Notes: generated from the sequence alone by a model not told the origin. A stretch of DNA of 64,000 bases from JTS-AC122 sp050246015 (GCA_050246015.1 JBFWWU010000008.1:1-64000); one strand, 5' to 3'. Counted from the first letter of the stretch, positions 43,097 to 53,286 are shown. Numbers and translations: made by a program.

Positions 43097-46000
43097 ATGG
43101 CTACTCTCGCACCTCCCAACCCCGGTCAGCTCGTTCAAGTCCGTCAGCGGCGGTTCGTGGTCGCCAGAGTGCTTCGGTCGGAGGTCGCGGGCACTGGCGA
43201 TCAGCAGTCGAATGCGGCCCAGCACCTCGTGGCGCTCAAGAGCGTCGATGACGAGTCTGGCACCGACGACCTCGAGGTGGTGTGGGAACTGGAACTGGAC
43301 GCTCACGCCTTTGAAGGGGGCACGCTGCCAGCCCCCACCGGCTTCGACGATCCACGGCGCATGGACGCGTTCATCGACGCGGTCCGATGGGCGGCCGTGT
43401 CGGCGGCCGACATCCGCACCCTTCAATCGCCCTTCCGAAGCGGCATCGAGATCGAAGACTACCAGCTCGATCCCGTCGTGCGTGCTCTGCAGATGCCCCG
43501 AGTCAATCTGCTCGTGGCGGACGATGTTGGCCTCGGAAAGACCATCGAGGCTGGCCTGGTGACGTTCGAGATGCTGCTGCGTCACCGGGCTCGGACGGTG
43601 CTGATCGTCTGTCCCGCATCCATTCAAGTGCAGTGGCAAGAGCAGATGCGCGACAAGTTCGGGCTCGAGTTCCGCATCATTGACAGCGAAGCGATGCGGC
43701 ATTTGCGGCGCTCCCGAGGGCTCCACGTCAATCCCTGGGCCCACTTTCCTCGCCTCATCACGTCGATCGATTTCATCAAGCGAGAGCGGCCGATGCGGCT
43801 GTTCCGTGACACGCTTCCCGCCGGAGGCGAGGCCGTGTTCCCTCGCAGGTATGACCTGCTGATTCTCGACGAGGCGCACAACGTCGCGCCAGCGGCCACG
43901 GGCAACTACGCGCTGGATTCACAGCGCACGGCCTGTATTCGCACGCTCGTCCAACACTTCGAGCACAAACTCTTTCTTACGGCGACCCCGCACAACGGCT
44001 ACCAGGAGAGTTTCACCGCATTGCTCCAGCTGCTGGACAACCAGCGATTCGCCGTCGGGCTGCCTCCCACCAAGGACCAACTCGGGGCGGTGATGGTTCG
44101 GCGGATGAAGAGCGAACTGGCCGAGCGGGAGGACGGCAGTCGGCGCTTTGCCGACCCCGACGTTGTCGCCCTACCGGTCGCCTACACCGTCGCCGAGCGC
44201 CGTGCGCACGCTGCCCTCCAGGAGTACAGCCGCGCCAGGCAGAAGAATGCAGGAAGTCCAGGCGAGCGTTTCGCGTGCGAGTTCGTCCTCAAGCTGTTGA
44301 AGAAGAGGATGTTCTCCTCTCCCGCCGCCTTCCAATCGACCTTGGAACGCCACACCCAGTCGCTCGCGGCGGCCGGCGCGGTGGTCACCGGCAAGGCCGC
44401 TCTCCGAGCGATCCAGCGGCAGTTGGATGAGGTCGATGACGACGCGGCGGACGATGACGCCATTGAAGAAACGATCGGCGATGCGATCGAAGATGCGTCC
44501 GGTCTATTCCCGAAACCTGGCAAGCCGGAACAGCTGCTTCTGAAAGAGCTTCGGGACTTCGCCAACGATGCCGTGGGGCGTCCCGACTGCAAAGCCAAGG
44601 CCCTGATTCAGTGGCTCAAGGAACACATCAAGCCTGCCGGTGTCTGGGGCCGGGAGCGGGTCATCATCTTCACTGAGTATCGGGCAACGCACAAGTGGCT
44701 AAAGGGGTTGTTCGCTGCCGAGGGGCTCAACGAGAAGGATCGGTTGCTCGAGCTCTACGGCGGCATGGACCCGAAGGACCGCGAGAAGATCAAGGCCGCC
44801 TTTCAGGCGAGCCCCGACGATTCGCCCGTCCGCATTCTCCTCGCGACCGATGCCGCCGCCGAGGGGATCAACCTTCAGAACCACTGCTGCCGGTTGATCC
44901 ACTATGAGATCCCGTGGAACCCGAATCGGATGGAGCAGCGCAACGGCCGAGTTCATCGCCACGGACAGAAAGCGCCCGTCGTCCATCTCTATCACTTCGT
45001 TGGGTCGGCATTCGACAAGAACAAGGACCTGCAGGGCGTGCCCGCCGGCGACCTCGAGGGCGATCTTGAGTTCCTCATGCGTGCCGCGATCAAGGTCAAC
45101 GCGATCCGCGAAGATCTGGGCAAGGTTGGGCCGGTGATTGCTCAGCAGGTCGAGGAGGCCATGCTTGGCAAGCGAACCAGGCTGGACACCCAAGCCGCAG
45201 AGAAACAAAACGAACCCGTACGGCAGATGCTCCGCCTCGAGCGCAAGGTGCGTGAACAGATCGCACGCCTCCGGGAACAGTTGCAAGAGAGCCGGATCGA
45301 CCTTCGGATCAGCCCCGACAATATTCGGGCGGTTGTCGATGTTGGCCTCGAGCTGGCCCGCCAGCCCGCCCTTAAGTCAGTTCTGCTTCACGGAACTCCG
45401 CACACCGCCTATCAGGTTCCACCGCTTTCGGGCACATGGTCTATCTGCGCCGAGGGTCTGACGCACCCCCACACCCACCGCGTGCGGCCGATCACCTTTG
45501 ATCACGCCGTCGCTGCCGGTCGTGACGATGTGGTCCTCGTCCACCTGAATCACCGCCTCGTCCAGATGTGCCTTCGCCTCCTCCGTGCGGAGATGTGGAC
45601 CCTTCAGACCTCAACGGGTCTGCACCGGGTGACGGCCCGGATCGTCCCGACCGAAGCGCTCGGGTCGATCGTTGCGGTCGCCCACGGCCGCCTGGTGGTC
45701 ATCGGTGGCGATGGTCATCGTCTCAACGAGGAGGTGATCGAGGCCGCGGGAGCGATTGACGGTTCTCGGTTTACCCGCCTGAACGTGGGCGAGACCAAAG
45801 CGGCGCTCGCCGCCGCGACACACGAGGTTGCGCTCGAAGCCGTGCGGGCAGCCTTGTCGGCACAGTGGTCGCAGCATTCTTCGGCTCTCCAGAGCACCCT
45901 CGAGGCTCGCATGCGGGAGCGAACGCGGAATGTGGAGTCGTTCCTTCAGGAACGAGCCGATCGCGAGGCCGCCGACATCGCCGCGATCCTGGGCCAGCTC

Positions 46001-46327
46001 GAGCGCGGCATCCGGGCCCAGCTCGACAAGCCCCTCGATGAGCAGCTCACGCTCTGGACCGTGTCAGAACAGGATCAGTACAAGCGAAACTTGGCCAGCC
46101 TGCGTGAACGTCTCGCGCAGATTCCTGACGAGATCGCGAGAGAGACCGCGGCGGTGCGTGCCCGCTACGCGAACCCCGCGCCCCGTGTATTTCCCATCGG
46201 CGTCACGTATCTGGTGCCTCGCCGCATCGCCGACGACATGGCCCGCCGCGACACGATTCGGCGCGAAGCCAACGCCGCCGTTGACGCTGCGCCCGCCGGT
46301 TCGGGGAGTCGGGGGGCGCGGGCATGA
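43097..46327 (+). CDS. drmD: DISARM SNF2-like helicase DrmD
   Basis: A 1076-residue protein. Helicase motif I VGLGKT with K148, motif II D258-EAH, and SAT-like LTATPHN. The C-terminal helicase lobe has IIFTEYRATHKWL, ATDAAAEGINLQN and RNGRVHRHGQ. A long C-terminal region with coiled coil follows. Length, architecture and pairing with an Eco57I-type methylase followed (after an insert) by drmA-B-C identify class 1 DISARM. ATG 43097 is chosen at the start of the conserved region; the ribosome-binding site is weak. Confidence 0.85.
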   Translation: MATLAPPNPGQLVQVRQRRFVVARVLRSEVAGTGDQQSNAAQHLVALKSVDDESGTDDLEVVWELELDAHAFEGGTLPAPTGFDDPRRMDAFIDAVRWAAVSAADIRTLQSPFRSGIEIEDYQLDPVVRALQMPRVNLLVADDVGLGKTIEAGLVTFEMLLRHRARTVLIVCPASIQVQWQEQMRDKFGLEFRIIDSEAMRHLRRSRGLHVNPWAHFPRLITSIDFIKRERPMRLFRDTLPAGGEAVFPRRYDLLILDEAHNVAPAATGNYALDSQRTACIRTLVQHFEHKLFLTATPHNGYQESFTALLQLLDNQRFAVGLPPTKDQLGAVMVRRMKSELAEREDGSRRFADPDVVALPVAYTVAERRAHAALQEYSRARQKNAGSPGERFACEFVLKLLKKRMFSSPAAFQSTLERHTQSLAAAGAVVTGKAALRAIQRQLDEVDDDAADDDAIEETIGDAIEDASGLFPKPGKPEQLLLKELRDFANDAVGRPDCKAKALIQWLKEHIKPAGVWGRERVIIFTEYRATHKWLKGLFAAEGLNEKDRLLELYGGMDPKDREKIKAAFQASPDDSPVRILLATDAAAEGINLQNHCCRLIHYEIPWNPNRMEQRNGRVHRHGQKAPVVHLYHFVGSAFDKNKDLQGVPAGDLEGDLEFLMRAAIKVNAIREDLGKVGPVIAQQVEEAMLGKRTRLDTQAAEKQNEPVRQMLRLERKVREQIARLREQLQESRIDLRISPDNIRAVVDVGLELARQPALKSVLLHGTPHTAYQVPPLSGTWSICAEGLTHPHTHRVRPITFDHAVAAGRDDVVLVHLNHRLVQMCLRLLRAEMWTLQTSTGLHRVTARIVPTEALGSIVAVAHGRLVVIGGDGHRLNEEVIEAAGAIDGSRFTRLNVGETKAALAAATHEVALEAVRAALSAQWSQHSSALQSTLEARMRERTRNVESFLQERADREAADIAAILGQLERGIRAQLDKPLDEQLTLWTVSEQDQYKRNLASLRERLAQIPDEIARETAAVRARYANPAPRVFPIGVTYLVPRRIADDMARRDTIRREANAAVDAAPAGSGSRGARA

Positions 46328-49300
46328 GCACGATCGGCAAGCACCACGCCGAGTGGCTGCAGCTTTGCGAGCCATCCGGCCCGTTCTTGTCGCGTGCCGT
46401 GCTCGTGAGGCGGTTGCCTCAGGGGCTGAACAAGCATGATCCCGAACTGTTCCGCGAACTGAAGCTGAAACTCGACGAATGGGAGGAAGCTGCCGGCACG
46501 GCCGACGATCTGCTCGCTCACCAACAGTGGATCCGCTTCGTCCTCGGACGCGTCCTCGAGATGCCCACTGAGGTGATCACCGAGGGCCAGTCCCTTCCGG
46601 CGGGGCTCGAGGTCCGAAACGCCGCGACGGGCGAGGCCATCCGCCCCGAAATGGCGGTCGTCAATCCAGCCGACCTGACCGACCACGGTGGACCGGGCAA
46701 ACCGCGCCTGCTCATCGGCATCTATCGGCGCGACCAGAAGCTCGAGTCCCCCGTTAACACCGGCGGCCGCTGGATCGCCTCCCCTGCCACTCGCATGGCC
46801 GAGCTGTTGCATGCCACCGGCTGTTCGCTTGGCCTGGTCACCAACGGTGAGCACTGGATGATCGTGCATGCCAAGGTGGGCGATCCCAGTGGCTTCGCAT
46901 CGTGGTATGCCTCGCTCTGGCGCGACGAGAAGATCACGCTCCAGGCGTTCCGCACGCTGCTGGGTGTGAGGCGGTTCTTCGCGGTGGGGCACGACGACAC
47001 GCTTGAGGCGATCCTCACCGAGAGTCGGCAGGATCAGCAGGAAGTCACCGATCAACTGGGCTACCAGGTCCGCCGGGCCGTCGAGGTCATCGTCCACGCG
47101 ATCGACCGCATCGACAAGGACCGCAAGCGCGAACTCCTTCGCGGCGTCGCCGAGCCAGAGCTGTACGAGGGCGCGCTCACGGTGATGATGCGGCTTGTGT
47201 TCCTGTTCTGCGCCGAGGAGCGCAAGCTCTTGCTCCTCGGCGAGCCGCTCTACGACCAGCACTACGCCGTCTCCACGCTCGCGGCGCAGCTCCGCGAGAC
47301 CGCCGACAAGCATGGCGAGGAAGTCCTCGAGTTCCGTACCGATGCCTGGTGCCGCCTGCTCACCACGTTCCGCGCCGTCTTCGGCGGCATCGAGCACGAC
47401 CGCCTCCGCCTCATGCCCTACGGCGGCGGCTTGTTTGATCCCGATCGTTTCCCCTTCCTCGAGGGTCGCCGGCGTGAGCCGGGACGCACGTGGCGGAACC
47501 AGTCCGCGAGCCCGCTGCCCATCAACAACCGCACGGTGCTGCACCTGCTTGAAGCCCTTCAGTTCCTGCAGATCAAGATGGCAGGTGGCCCCGCCGAGCC
47601 GCGGCGACTTTCCTTCCGTGCGCTGGACATCGAACAGATCGGCCACGTCTACGAAGGCCTGCTCGACCACACCGCCAAGAAGGCCGGCGGCCCGGTCTTG
47701 GGCCTGACGGGCACGCGCGAGCACGAGCCGGAGATCCCTCTCGCCACGCTCGAAGCGAAACTGGCCGCGGGCAAAGACAAGCTCATCGAGGTCCTCACCG
47801 AGGAAACCGGCCGCTCCGCCAAAGCGATCACCAAGGACCTGGACGCCACGGACTCGCTTCTCGGCGAGGGTTCCGCGAGCAATCCCCGCCTCCTCGCCGC
47901 GTGCGACAACGATGCCGCGCTCCTCGCCCGCGTCCGCCCGTTCGCGGCCCTCATCCGCGCCGACGATCTCGGCTACCCGATCGTCGTGAACACCGGCAGT
48001 TTCTTCGTCACCCAGGGTCAGGACCGCTCCGACACCGGCACCGAGTACACGCCGCGCTCGCTCACCGAGCCGGTTGTGCAGCACACGCTCGACCCCCTCG
48101 TCTTCAACGGCCCCGCCGATGGGTCGCCGCGCGAGCAGTGGGTGCTCAGATCCTCCCGCGAGATCCTCGCGCTCAAGGTCTGCGACATGGCGTGCGGCTC
48201 GGGCGCGTTCCTGGTGCAGGCCGCCCGTTATCTCTCTGAGCGGCTGGTCGAATCGTGGGAGGCCATCGAGGCCGCGAACCCGGGCAAGGTCATCGTCACG
48301 CCCGAAGGCGATCTCTCCAAGGGCGATCCCGGCGAGCGGCCCCTGCCCAAGGGCCGCGAGGAACGCCTCGCCGTTGCGCTCCGCGTCATCGCTCAGCGGT
48401 GCCTCTTCGGCGTCGATCTCAACCCGCTCGCCTGCGAGATGGCCAAGCTCTCCCTCTGGCTCCTCACCGTCGCCAAGGACAAGCCGTTCACCTTCCTCGA
48501 CCACGCCGTCCGCTGCGGCGATTCGCTGCTGGGACTCCACGACATTGAGCAGTTGAAACGCTTCACGCTCGATCCCACCGGCTACCAGCAGTTCACCTTT
48601 AGCGGCCTGCCGCTGACCGAACTCATCGCCACCGCCTCTACTGCCCGCTCCCAGCTCGAGTCCATCGATTCGAGCACCATCGGTCACATCGCCGCGCAGG
48701 GGCGGCTGTTGCAGGAAGCCGAGAACCGCACGGTGCGGCTCAAGCTCGCGGCGGACCTGCTCATCGTCGGCGAACTCGCCCCCGAGGAAGATGACGCCAG
48801 CCGCGAGGACCTCCGCAACCACGCGGCGACGCAGGCCGGTCAGTTCGTCGTCAGCGAGGATCTGACCGCCTTCCGCGACGCCGCGCGGGCGGCGCTGAAG
48901 GGCAAACGCCCGTTCCACTGGTGTCTGGAGTTCCCCGAGGTCTTCAATCACGCGGCGGGGGGCGGCGGTTTCGCGGCCATCATCGGCAACCCGCCCTTCA
49001 AGGGCGGCCAGAAACTCACCGGCATCTTCGGGGATGAGTACCGCGAGTATCTGGTCAAGCATCTGGGCCGCGGGCAGCGCGGCAGCGCGGACCTGGTGGC
49101 GTACTTCTTCCTGCGGATGGCCTCGCTGCTGCGGGCGGGCGGGCACTTCGGCCTGATCGCCACCAACACCATCGCGCAGGGGGACACGCGCGAGGTGGGG
49201 CTGGATCAACTCGTCAGCGAATCGCACCCCGACCGTGTGGTGCTCACCCGCGCGGTGCCGAGCCGTCCGTGGCCGGGCGGCGCATCGCTGGAGGTGGCGC

Positions 49301-50595
49301 ACGTCTACGGCCGCAGCATCCGCGAGCAGGCGCCCGGCGAGTCGTGGCGTGGCCCGTTCTATATAGATGATGCCGTAGCCCCCGGTATCACGTCGTTCCT
49401 CACGCCGCCGGGCCGGGTGGTGGGCAAGCCGCACCGGCTCAAGGCCAACGAGGGGAAGAGTTTTCAGGGGTCGATCGTGCTGGGGATGGGGTTTGTGATG
49501 ACGCCGGAGGAGGCGCGGGGGCTGATCGCCCGGGACCCGCGCAACGCCGAGGTGCTCATGCCGTACCTCAACGGCGAGGACCTCAACAGCCGCCCGGACC
49601 AGTCGCCCAGCCGCTGGGTGATCAACTTCCGCGACTGGCCGCTGAAGCGCGAGGCGCTGACGCTCCCCGGCGGCGCGAAGGCGTCGTGGACGCTCGCCGA
49701 TGAGAAGCAGCGCAAGGCGTGGCTGCGGACGGGGATCGTGCCGCAGGACCACACCGGTCCCGTCGCGGCGGACTTTCCGGACTGCTTGCGCATCGTCGAG
49801 GAGAAGGTGAAGCCGGAGCGGACGCGCAAGGACGAGAACGGCGAGTTCGTGCAGCGGGAACCGCTCCCTACGAAGTGGTGGATCTACGCCGAGAAGCGTC
49901 CCGCACTGTATGGGCAAGTCAGCGAGAAAGGTGTGGCCGCAGTCACCGCCCGAGTGTCGGCCCATCATTTTCTTGCACCGGCTCCCACCAACATCGTGTA
50001 CTCGGATCGCCTCGTCGTATTGGTGATCTCTGAAGCGATCGTCGGGCTGCTCAGTTCGGCGATCCACGATGATTGGGCGCATCGCCCGGGCAGTACGACG
50101 CACGAAACCCGGAACACCTACTTTCCAGAGGAAGCGTTCGAGACATTCCCGTTCCCCGCGGGCCTAACCGATATCGGTGCGACGACGAAAGAGTTACTCG
50201 CCGTACGCACCGCCTTCCATTCATCCGAGGAGATGGGGCTTCGAGAGCTGTACAACCGGGTTCACGATAAGGGGTGCACCATAGCGTCCGTGAAACGGGT
50301 TCGCGACGCCCACGCCGCCCTCGATCGCGCCGTGGTCGCGGCGTACGGCTGGGATGACCTGATCGAGAGGTTGCGGCACGGCTTCTACCCCACCAAGCAG
50401 GGCGAACGCTTCACCATCCACCCCGACGCCCGCGCCGAAATCCTCGCCCGCCTCCTCGCCCTCAACCACGAACGCCACGCGAAAGAAGTCGCCTCCGGCC
50501 TGCACGCCCCTTCCAACGGAAAGGCGAAGTCCAAAGGCGCCAAGCCCAAGGCCAAGAAGGGTGAAGCGGCCGGGTTGTTCAAGGAGGGGGAGTGA
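46324..50595 (+). CDS. drmMI: DISARM adenine-specific methyltransferase DrmMI
   Basis: A 1423-residue protein overlapping drmD by four bases. N6-adenine methylase motifs: C620-DMACGSGAF (motif I) and N889-PPF (motif IV) in the Eco57I/PglX-like arrangement. A target recognition region and a Lys/Ala-rich tail follow. In class 1 DISARM this enzyme marks self DNA. Length is normal for the family. The spacing of six bases to the next gene keeps the insert genes in the same transcript. Confidence 0.88.
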   Translation: MSTIGKHHAEWLQLCEPSGPFLSRAVLVRRLPQGLNKHDPELFRELKLKLDEWEEAAGTADDLLAHQQWIRFVLGRVLEMPTEVITEGQSLPAGLEVRNAATGEAIRPEMAVVNPADLTDHGGPGKPRLLIGIYRRDQKLESPVNTGGRWIASPATRMAELLHATGCSLGLVTNGEHWMIVHAKVGDPSGFASWYASLWRDEKITLQAFRTLLGVRRFFAVGHDDTLEAILTESRQDQQEVTDQLGYQVRRAVEVIVHAIDRIDKDRKRELLRGVAEPELYEGALTVMMRLVFLFCAEERKLLLLGEPLYDQHYAVSTLAAQLRETADKHGEEVLEFRTDAWCRLLTTFRAVFGGIEHDRLRLMPYGGGLFDPDRFPFLEGRRREPGRTWRNQSASPLPINNRTVLHLLEALQFLQIKMAGGPAEPRRLSFRALDIEQIGHVYEGLLDHTAKKAGGPVLGLTGTREHEPEIPLATLEAKLAAGKDKLIEVLTEETGRSAKAITKDLDATDSLLGEGSASNPRLLAACDNDAALLARVRPFAALIRADDLGYPIVVNTGSFFVTQGQDRSDTGTEYTPRSLTEPVVQHTLDPLVFNGPADGSPREQWVLRSSREILALKVCDMACGSGAFLVQAARYLSERLVESWEAIEAANPGKVIVTPEGDLSKGDPGERPLPKGREERLAVALRVIAQRCLFGVDLNPLACEMAKLSLWLLTVAKDKPFTFLDHAVRCGDSLLGLHDIEQLKRFTLDPTGYQQFTFSGLPLTELIATASTARSQLESIDSSTIGHIAAQGRLLQEAENRTVRLKLAADLLIVGELAPEEDDASREDLRNHAATQAGQFVVSEDLTAFRDAARAALKGKRPFHWCLEFPEVFNHAAGGGGFAAIIGNPPFKGGQKLTGIFGDEYREYLVKHLGRGQRGSADLVAYFFLRMASLLRAGGHFGLIATNTIAQGDTREVGLDQLVSESHPDRVVLTRAVPSRPWPGGASLEVAHVYGRSIREQAPGESWRGPFYIDDAVAPGITSFLTPPGRVVGKPHRLKANEGKSFQGSIVLGMGFVMTPEEARGLIARDPRNAEVLMPYLNGEDLNSRPDQSPSRWVINFRDWPLKREALTLPGGAKASWTLADEKQRKAWLRTGIVPQDHTGPVAADFPDCLRIVEEKVKPERTRKDENGEFVQREPLPTKWWIYAEKRPALYGQVSEKGVAAVTARVSAHHFLAPAPTNIVYSDRLVVLVISEAIVGLLSSAIHDDWAHRPGSTTHETRNTYFPEEAFETFPFPAGLTDIGATTKELLAVRTAFHSSEEMGLRELYNRVHDKGCTIASVKRVRDAHAALDRAVVAAYGWDDLIERLRHGFYPTKQGERFTIHPDARAEILARLLALNHERHAKEVASGLHAPSNGKAKSKGAKPKAKKGEAAGLFKEGE

Positions 50596-50601
50596 TCCGC
50601 C

Positions 50602-51420
50602 ATGCCCGATACTGATGAGGTCGCGACCAATACGGATGAACCCATGCCGCCCGACTACAAGAAGTTCCACGCGTCTATGGCGGCAGAGCTAGAAGCTGTG
50701 AAGGATCGTATCCGTAGCCTTGTGCGGCATTGGCCGACCGACGGGGGGTACAAAGAGGCGGCCTTGCGGGCAATCCTCCGCAGGCATCTGCCGCAGAGTG
50801 TCTTCGTTGGCGGCGGCTTCATCGTTGGGGAGAACTCCGCATCCACACAGGTGGACATCCTCGTTGTGGATGGCGGTAAGCCAACGCTTTTCAAGGATGG
50901 CGATCTGGTTATCGTGACGCCTGACGCCGTGCGGGCCGTCATTGAGGTGAAGACCAAGCTGACAAACGCGCTGCTGACGGAGTCGCTCAGCAAGCTCGCC
51001 AAGGTCGCTCGCATGTGCCAGCGAACAGGTGAGCCCCACCGGGTATGGACGGGGTTGTACGAGTACGAAGGCGGCGTTACGGATCATGCCCGCGTGCTGA
51101 AGGCGCTGCGAGATGCCCACGGCGCGAAGCACGCATTCGTCGATGGGGTATCGCTGGGCGGAGACGACTTCTTTCTCCACTGGAAGTCGGAGGTCATGCA
51201 GCACGGTCCTCAGGGGGCGACCGACTTCTGGCGGTCCTACAAGATCGACGGGCTGGCCCCAGCATACTTCCTTGGGAACCTCGTTTTCGCCTGCGCGGGG
51301 CGGCATGACCATCCTGGCTCATTCGCGTGGTTCCCGCTCCCGGGCACTGGCAAAGAGCAGCACCGACGCATGCAGATTGCGCCGGGCAACGGCGAGCCAG
51401 AGGCGGTGCACGGAGCATGA
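50602..51420 (+). CDS. DUF6602-type protein with a PD-(D/E)XK-like core
   Basis: A 272-residue protein. An N-terminal helix (MAAELEAVKDRIRSLVRHW) with E52 in GYKEAALR, then D85 in QVDILVVD and E115-V-K117 in AVIEVKTK. Together they trace the PD-(D/E)XK nuclease fold, as in the DUF6602 family. It is not a normal DISARM subunit. Position after drmMI makes it a candidate nuclease effector or accessory restriction factor. ATG 50644 is an alternative start. Confidence 0.65.
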   Translation: MPDTDEVATNTDEPMPPDYKKFHASMAAELEAVKDRIRSLVRHWPTDGGYKEAALRAILRRHLPQSVFVGGGFIVGENSASTQVDILVVDGGKPTLFKDGDLVIVTPDAVRAVIEVKTKLTNALLTESLSKLAKVARMCQRTGEPHRVWTGLYEYEGGVTDHARVLKALRDAHGAKHAFVDGVSLGGDDFFLHWKSEVMQHGPQGATDFWRSYKIDGLAPAYFLGNLVFACAGRHDHPGSFAWFPLPGTGKEQHRRMQIAPGNGEPEAVHGA

Positions 51421-52220
51421 TCAGTCGCGCATTCCCCATCGTGCCCCTGCATCAGCTATTGACACCCTGGGACAGAGCGGTCTCTGTTGAGCTCGGACCC
51501 GTGAGTCCAGACCTTCTCGAGCGCCTGCAACAAAACGAGTACGACCAAGCCCCGGTGATGGTGTCCGGTCGGCCCACCGGGATGGTGCCAACCAACCGGC
51601 TCAGTGCTCTGCTCGCTGCGGGCACGCCGCTCAACTCGGATGAGCCAGCGCTTGTTCGCGACCGGCTGGCCCCGGACGCCACGCTCGATCAGGTGCTGGA
51701 CGTCATCGCCACCCACCGAAGCGCCATCGTCTCCGACGGTGCCGATGGCGTCGACGCGGGGTTCATCACGCTTTCCGACCTCAACAAGCATTCGCTTCGG
51801 TCGGAGCTCTATCCCCTGTTCGCCGAGTTGGAGGCCGAGCTCGCTGCCGCCATCGAGGCACGCCATGTCGATCCCTGGACCTGGCTTGAGTTCCTCGACA
51901 AGGACAAACAGGCACGGCTCGTTGGATACTGGGAACTATCGAAACGTGAGGGTGTAGACATCGGCCCGCTCGCGGGCACGATGCCCAGCGAGCTGAGCCG
52001 CATCGTCGAAAGAACGGACCCGTTGCGGAGGGCGCTGGGGTTCGACAGCAAAGGCAAGTGGGGCGACTTTGTCGGCGGGCTGGTCGAGCTTCGGAACGGC
52101 ATAATGCACCCGGTGCGTCCCCTGTTTGCGACGACCCAGGATGTCGCCGACGTTCGCCAGCAGCTCGCCCGGTTGCTCGTCCTGCTCGGACGACTCGATC
52201 ATGTTGAAATGGGACCGTGA
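51417..52220 (+). CDS. CBS-domain protein with a C-terminal HEPN-like domain
   Basis: A 267-residue protein overlapping its neighbour (ATGA). Residues 1-125 contain a CBS-pair-like region: QNEYDQAPVMVSGRPTGMVP, then TLDQVLDVIATHRSAIVSDG and GFITLSDLNKHS. Residues about 130-267 are helical and carry R226-NGIM-H231. That is the R-x4-H signature of HEPN RNases, followed by a helix. CBS domains bind adenine nucleotides, so a nucleotide-sensing RNase is an attractive reading. Neither activity is shown. Confidence 0.6.
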   Translation: MISRAFPIVPLHQLLTPWDRAVSVELGPVSPDLLERLQQNEYDQAPVMVSGRPTGMVPTNRLSALLAAGTPLNSDEPALVRDRLAPDATLDQVLDVIATHRSAIVSDGADGVDAGFITLSDLNKHSLRSELYPLFAELEAELAAAIEARHVDPWTWLEFLDKDKQARLVGYWELSKREGVDIGPLAGTMPSELSRIVERTDPLRRALGFDSKGKWGDFVGGLVELRNGIMHPVRPLFATTQDVADVRQQLARLLVLLGRLDHVEMGP

Positions 52221-52275
52221 CCGCGGACCGGTCGCGCCGCATGCGAGAGACACTGAATCGTAAACTGTTGCACCG

Positions 52276-53271
52276 ATGGCAGATCTCGAACTCAACCACC
52301 GCGTCACCCAGATCGTCAAGCCGCTCATTCCGTCTGGGGCGGAAGAAGAGGTAGAGCTCGCCTATCGCCAGTTCAATCAGGCCATCCGAGAACACATCCG
52401 AAGCGAGACGGGGATGAAGCTGTCAGACACCGACGGTCGAACGTCCGCCATTCAGGTGAAGATCGTCGATGGGTTCACCGACGAGTTTGCCAGCCTGGTG
52501 GATCGATACCGAGACCCGGTGCTCTGGCACCTCATCCTTGGCCAGCCCAAGCTCGCCAAGCTGATGGAGGGGGCGGCTTTCCTGGTCGAGTCGTGGGATC
52601 GACTGAAGGGCTGGCCGAAGTTGCCTCCGGAGGCGCACGACGGCCGTTCATCGCTCGAAGGCGCTCTCAGGACCGCCGAATCACTGCAGCGCATCGCCAA
52701 GGGCGAGGAGGTGCGCAAGGAGATCACGAAACTGAAGTCGGACTGGCTTGGCGCATACCGATACCCACCTGGTCGCCAACCCTGGATCGAGATTTACTGG
52801 ATGCCAATCGCGATGGCCGCGGGCATGCTCGAGGTCGAGATCGCCGATCTGACGCTGGTGACGCTGGCCCACGAGCTTGCCCACGGGTACACGCACATCG
52901 GATACGACATCGACGGCGCGCAGTGGCCCACGCGCGCCTTCGCGGCCGCGGATGTCGCCATCAAGGAAGGGCTGGCGCAGTTCTATACCCAAGTCGTCGC
53001 ATCCAAGATGACACTCCGCGCAGCGGGCATGCGTACGGCCTTCGACAAGCTGCTGGCGATCCAGGGCGCTCCCTATAAGGCCCACCAACAGTGGTTCACC
53101 GACAAGCCGGAGGAGCAGGGAGAGGTGGTTCGGTTCGCGATGATCTCTGCTCGCAACAGTGGCGTCGCCAAGAGTGAGGACTGGGTTCAGGTCCTGGCGC
53201 GGGCCCGAGAGGGCCTGCGGAAGGCCCAAAATCCGGATGCCCTGTTCAGCGATGGCGGCGCGAAGCCATAG
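52276..53271 (+). CDS. Zinc metallopeptidase-like protein
   Basis: A 331-residue soluble protein. H199-E-L-A-H203 plus a downstream Glu in KEGLAQF (E231) make a gluzincin-type zinc site; the preceding residues TLVTLAH are the usual helix. No signal peptide, so it acts in the cytoplasm. Residues 1-150 are helical without a known domain. It is 55 bp after the CBS-HEPN gene, same strand, and 15 bp before the end of the convergent PIN gene. Confidence 0.65.
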   Translation: MADLELNHRVTQIVKPLIPSGAEEEVELAYRQFNQAIREHIRSETGMKLSDTDGRTSAIQVKIVDGFTDEFASLVDRYRDPVLWHLILGQPKLAKLMEGAAFLVESWDRLKGWPKLPPEAHDGRSSLEGALRTAESLQRIAKGEEVRKEITKLKSDWLGAYRYPPGRQPWIEIYWMPIAMAAGMLEVEIADLTLVTLAHELAHGYTHIGYDIDGAQWPTRAFAAADVAIKEGLAQFYTQVVASKMTLRAAGMRTAFDKLLAIQGAPYKAHQQWFTDKPEEQGEVVRFAMISARNSGVAKSEDWVQVLARAREGLRKAQNPDALFSDGGAKP

Positions 53272-53286
53272 GCGCCGGCGGATACC

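Noticed and set aside
46165..50103. 1312-codon open frame on the minus strand opposite drmMI
   Set aside because: It is the mirror of a well-supported gene. High GC at third positions leaves the opposite strand open; its translation is Arg/Gly/Leu-rich without any domain or ribosome-binding site.
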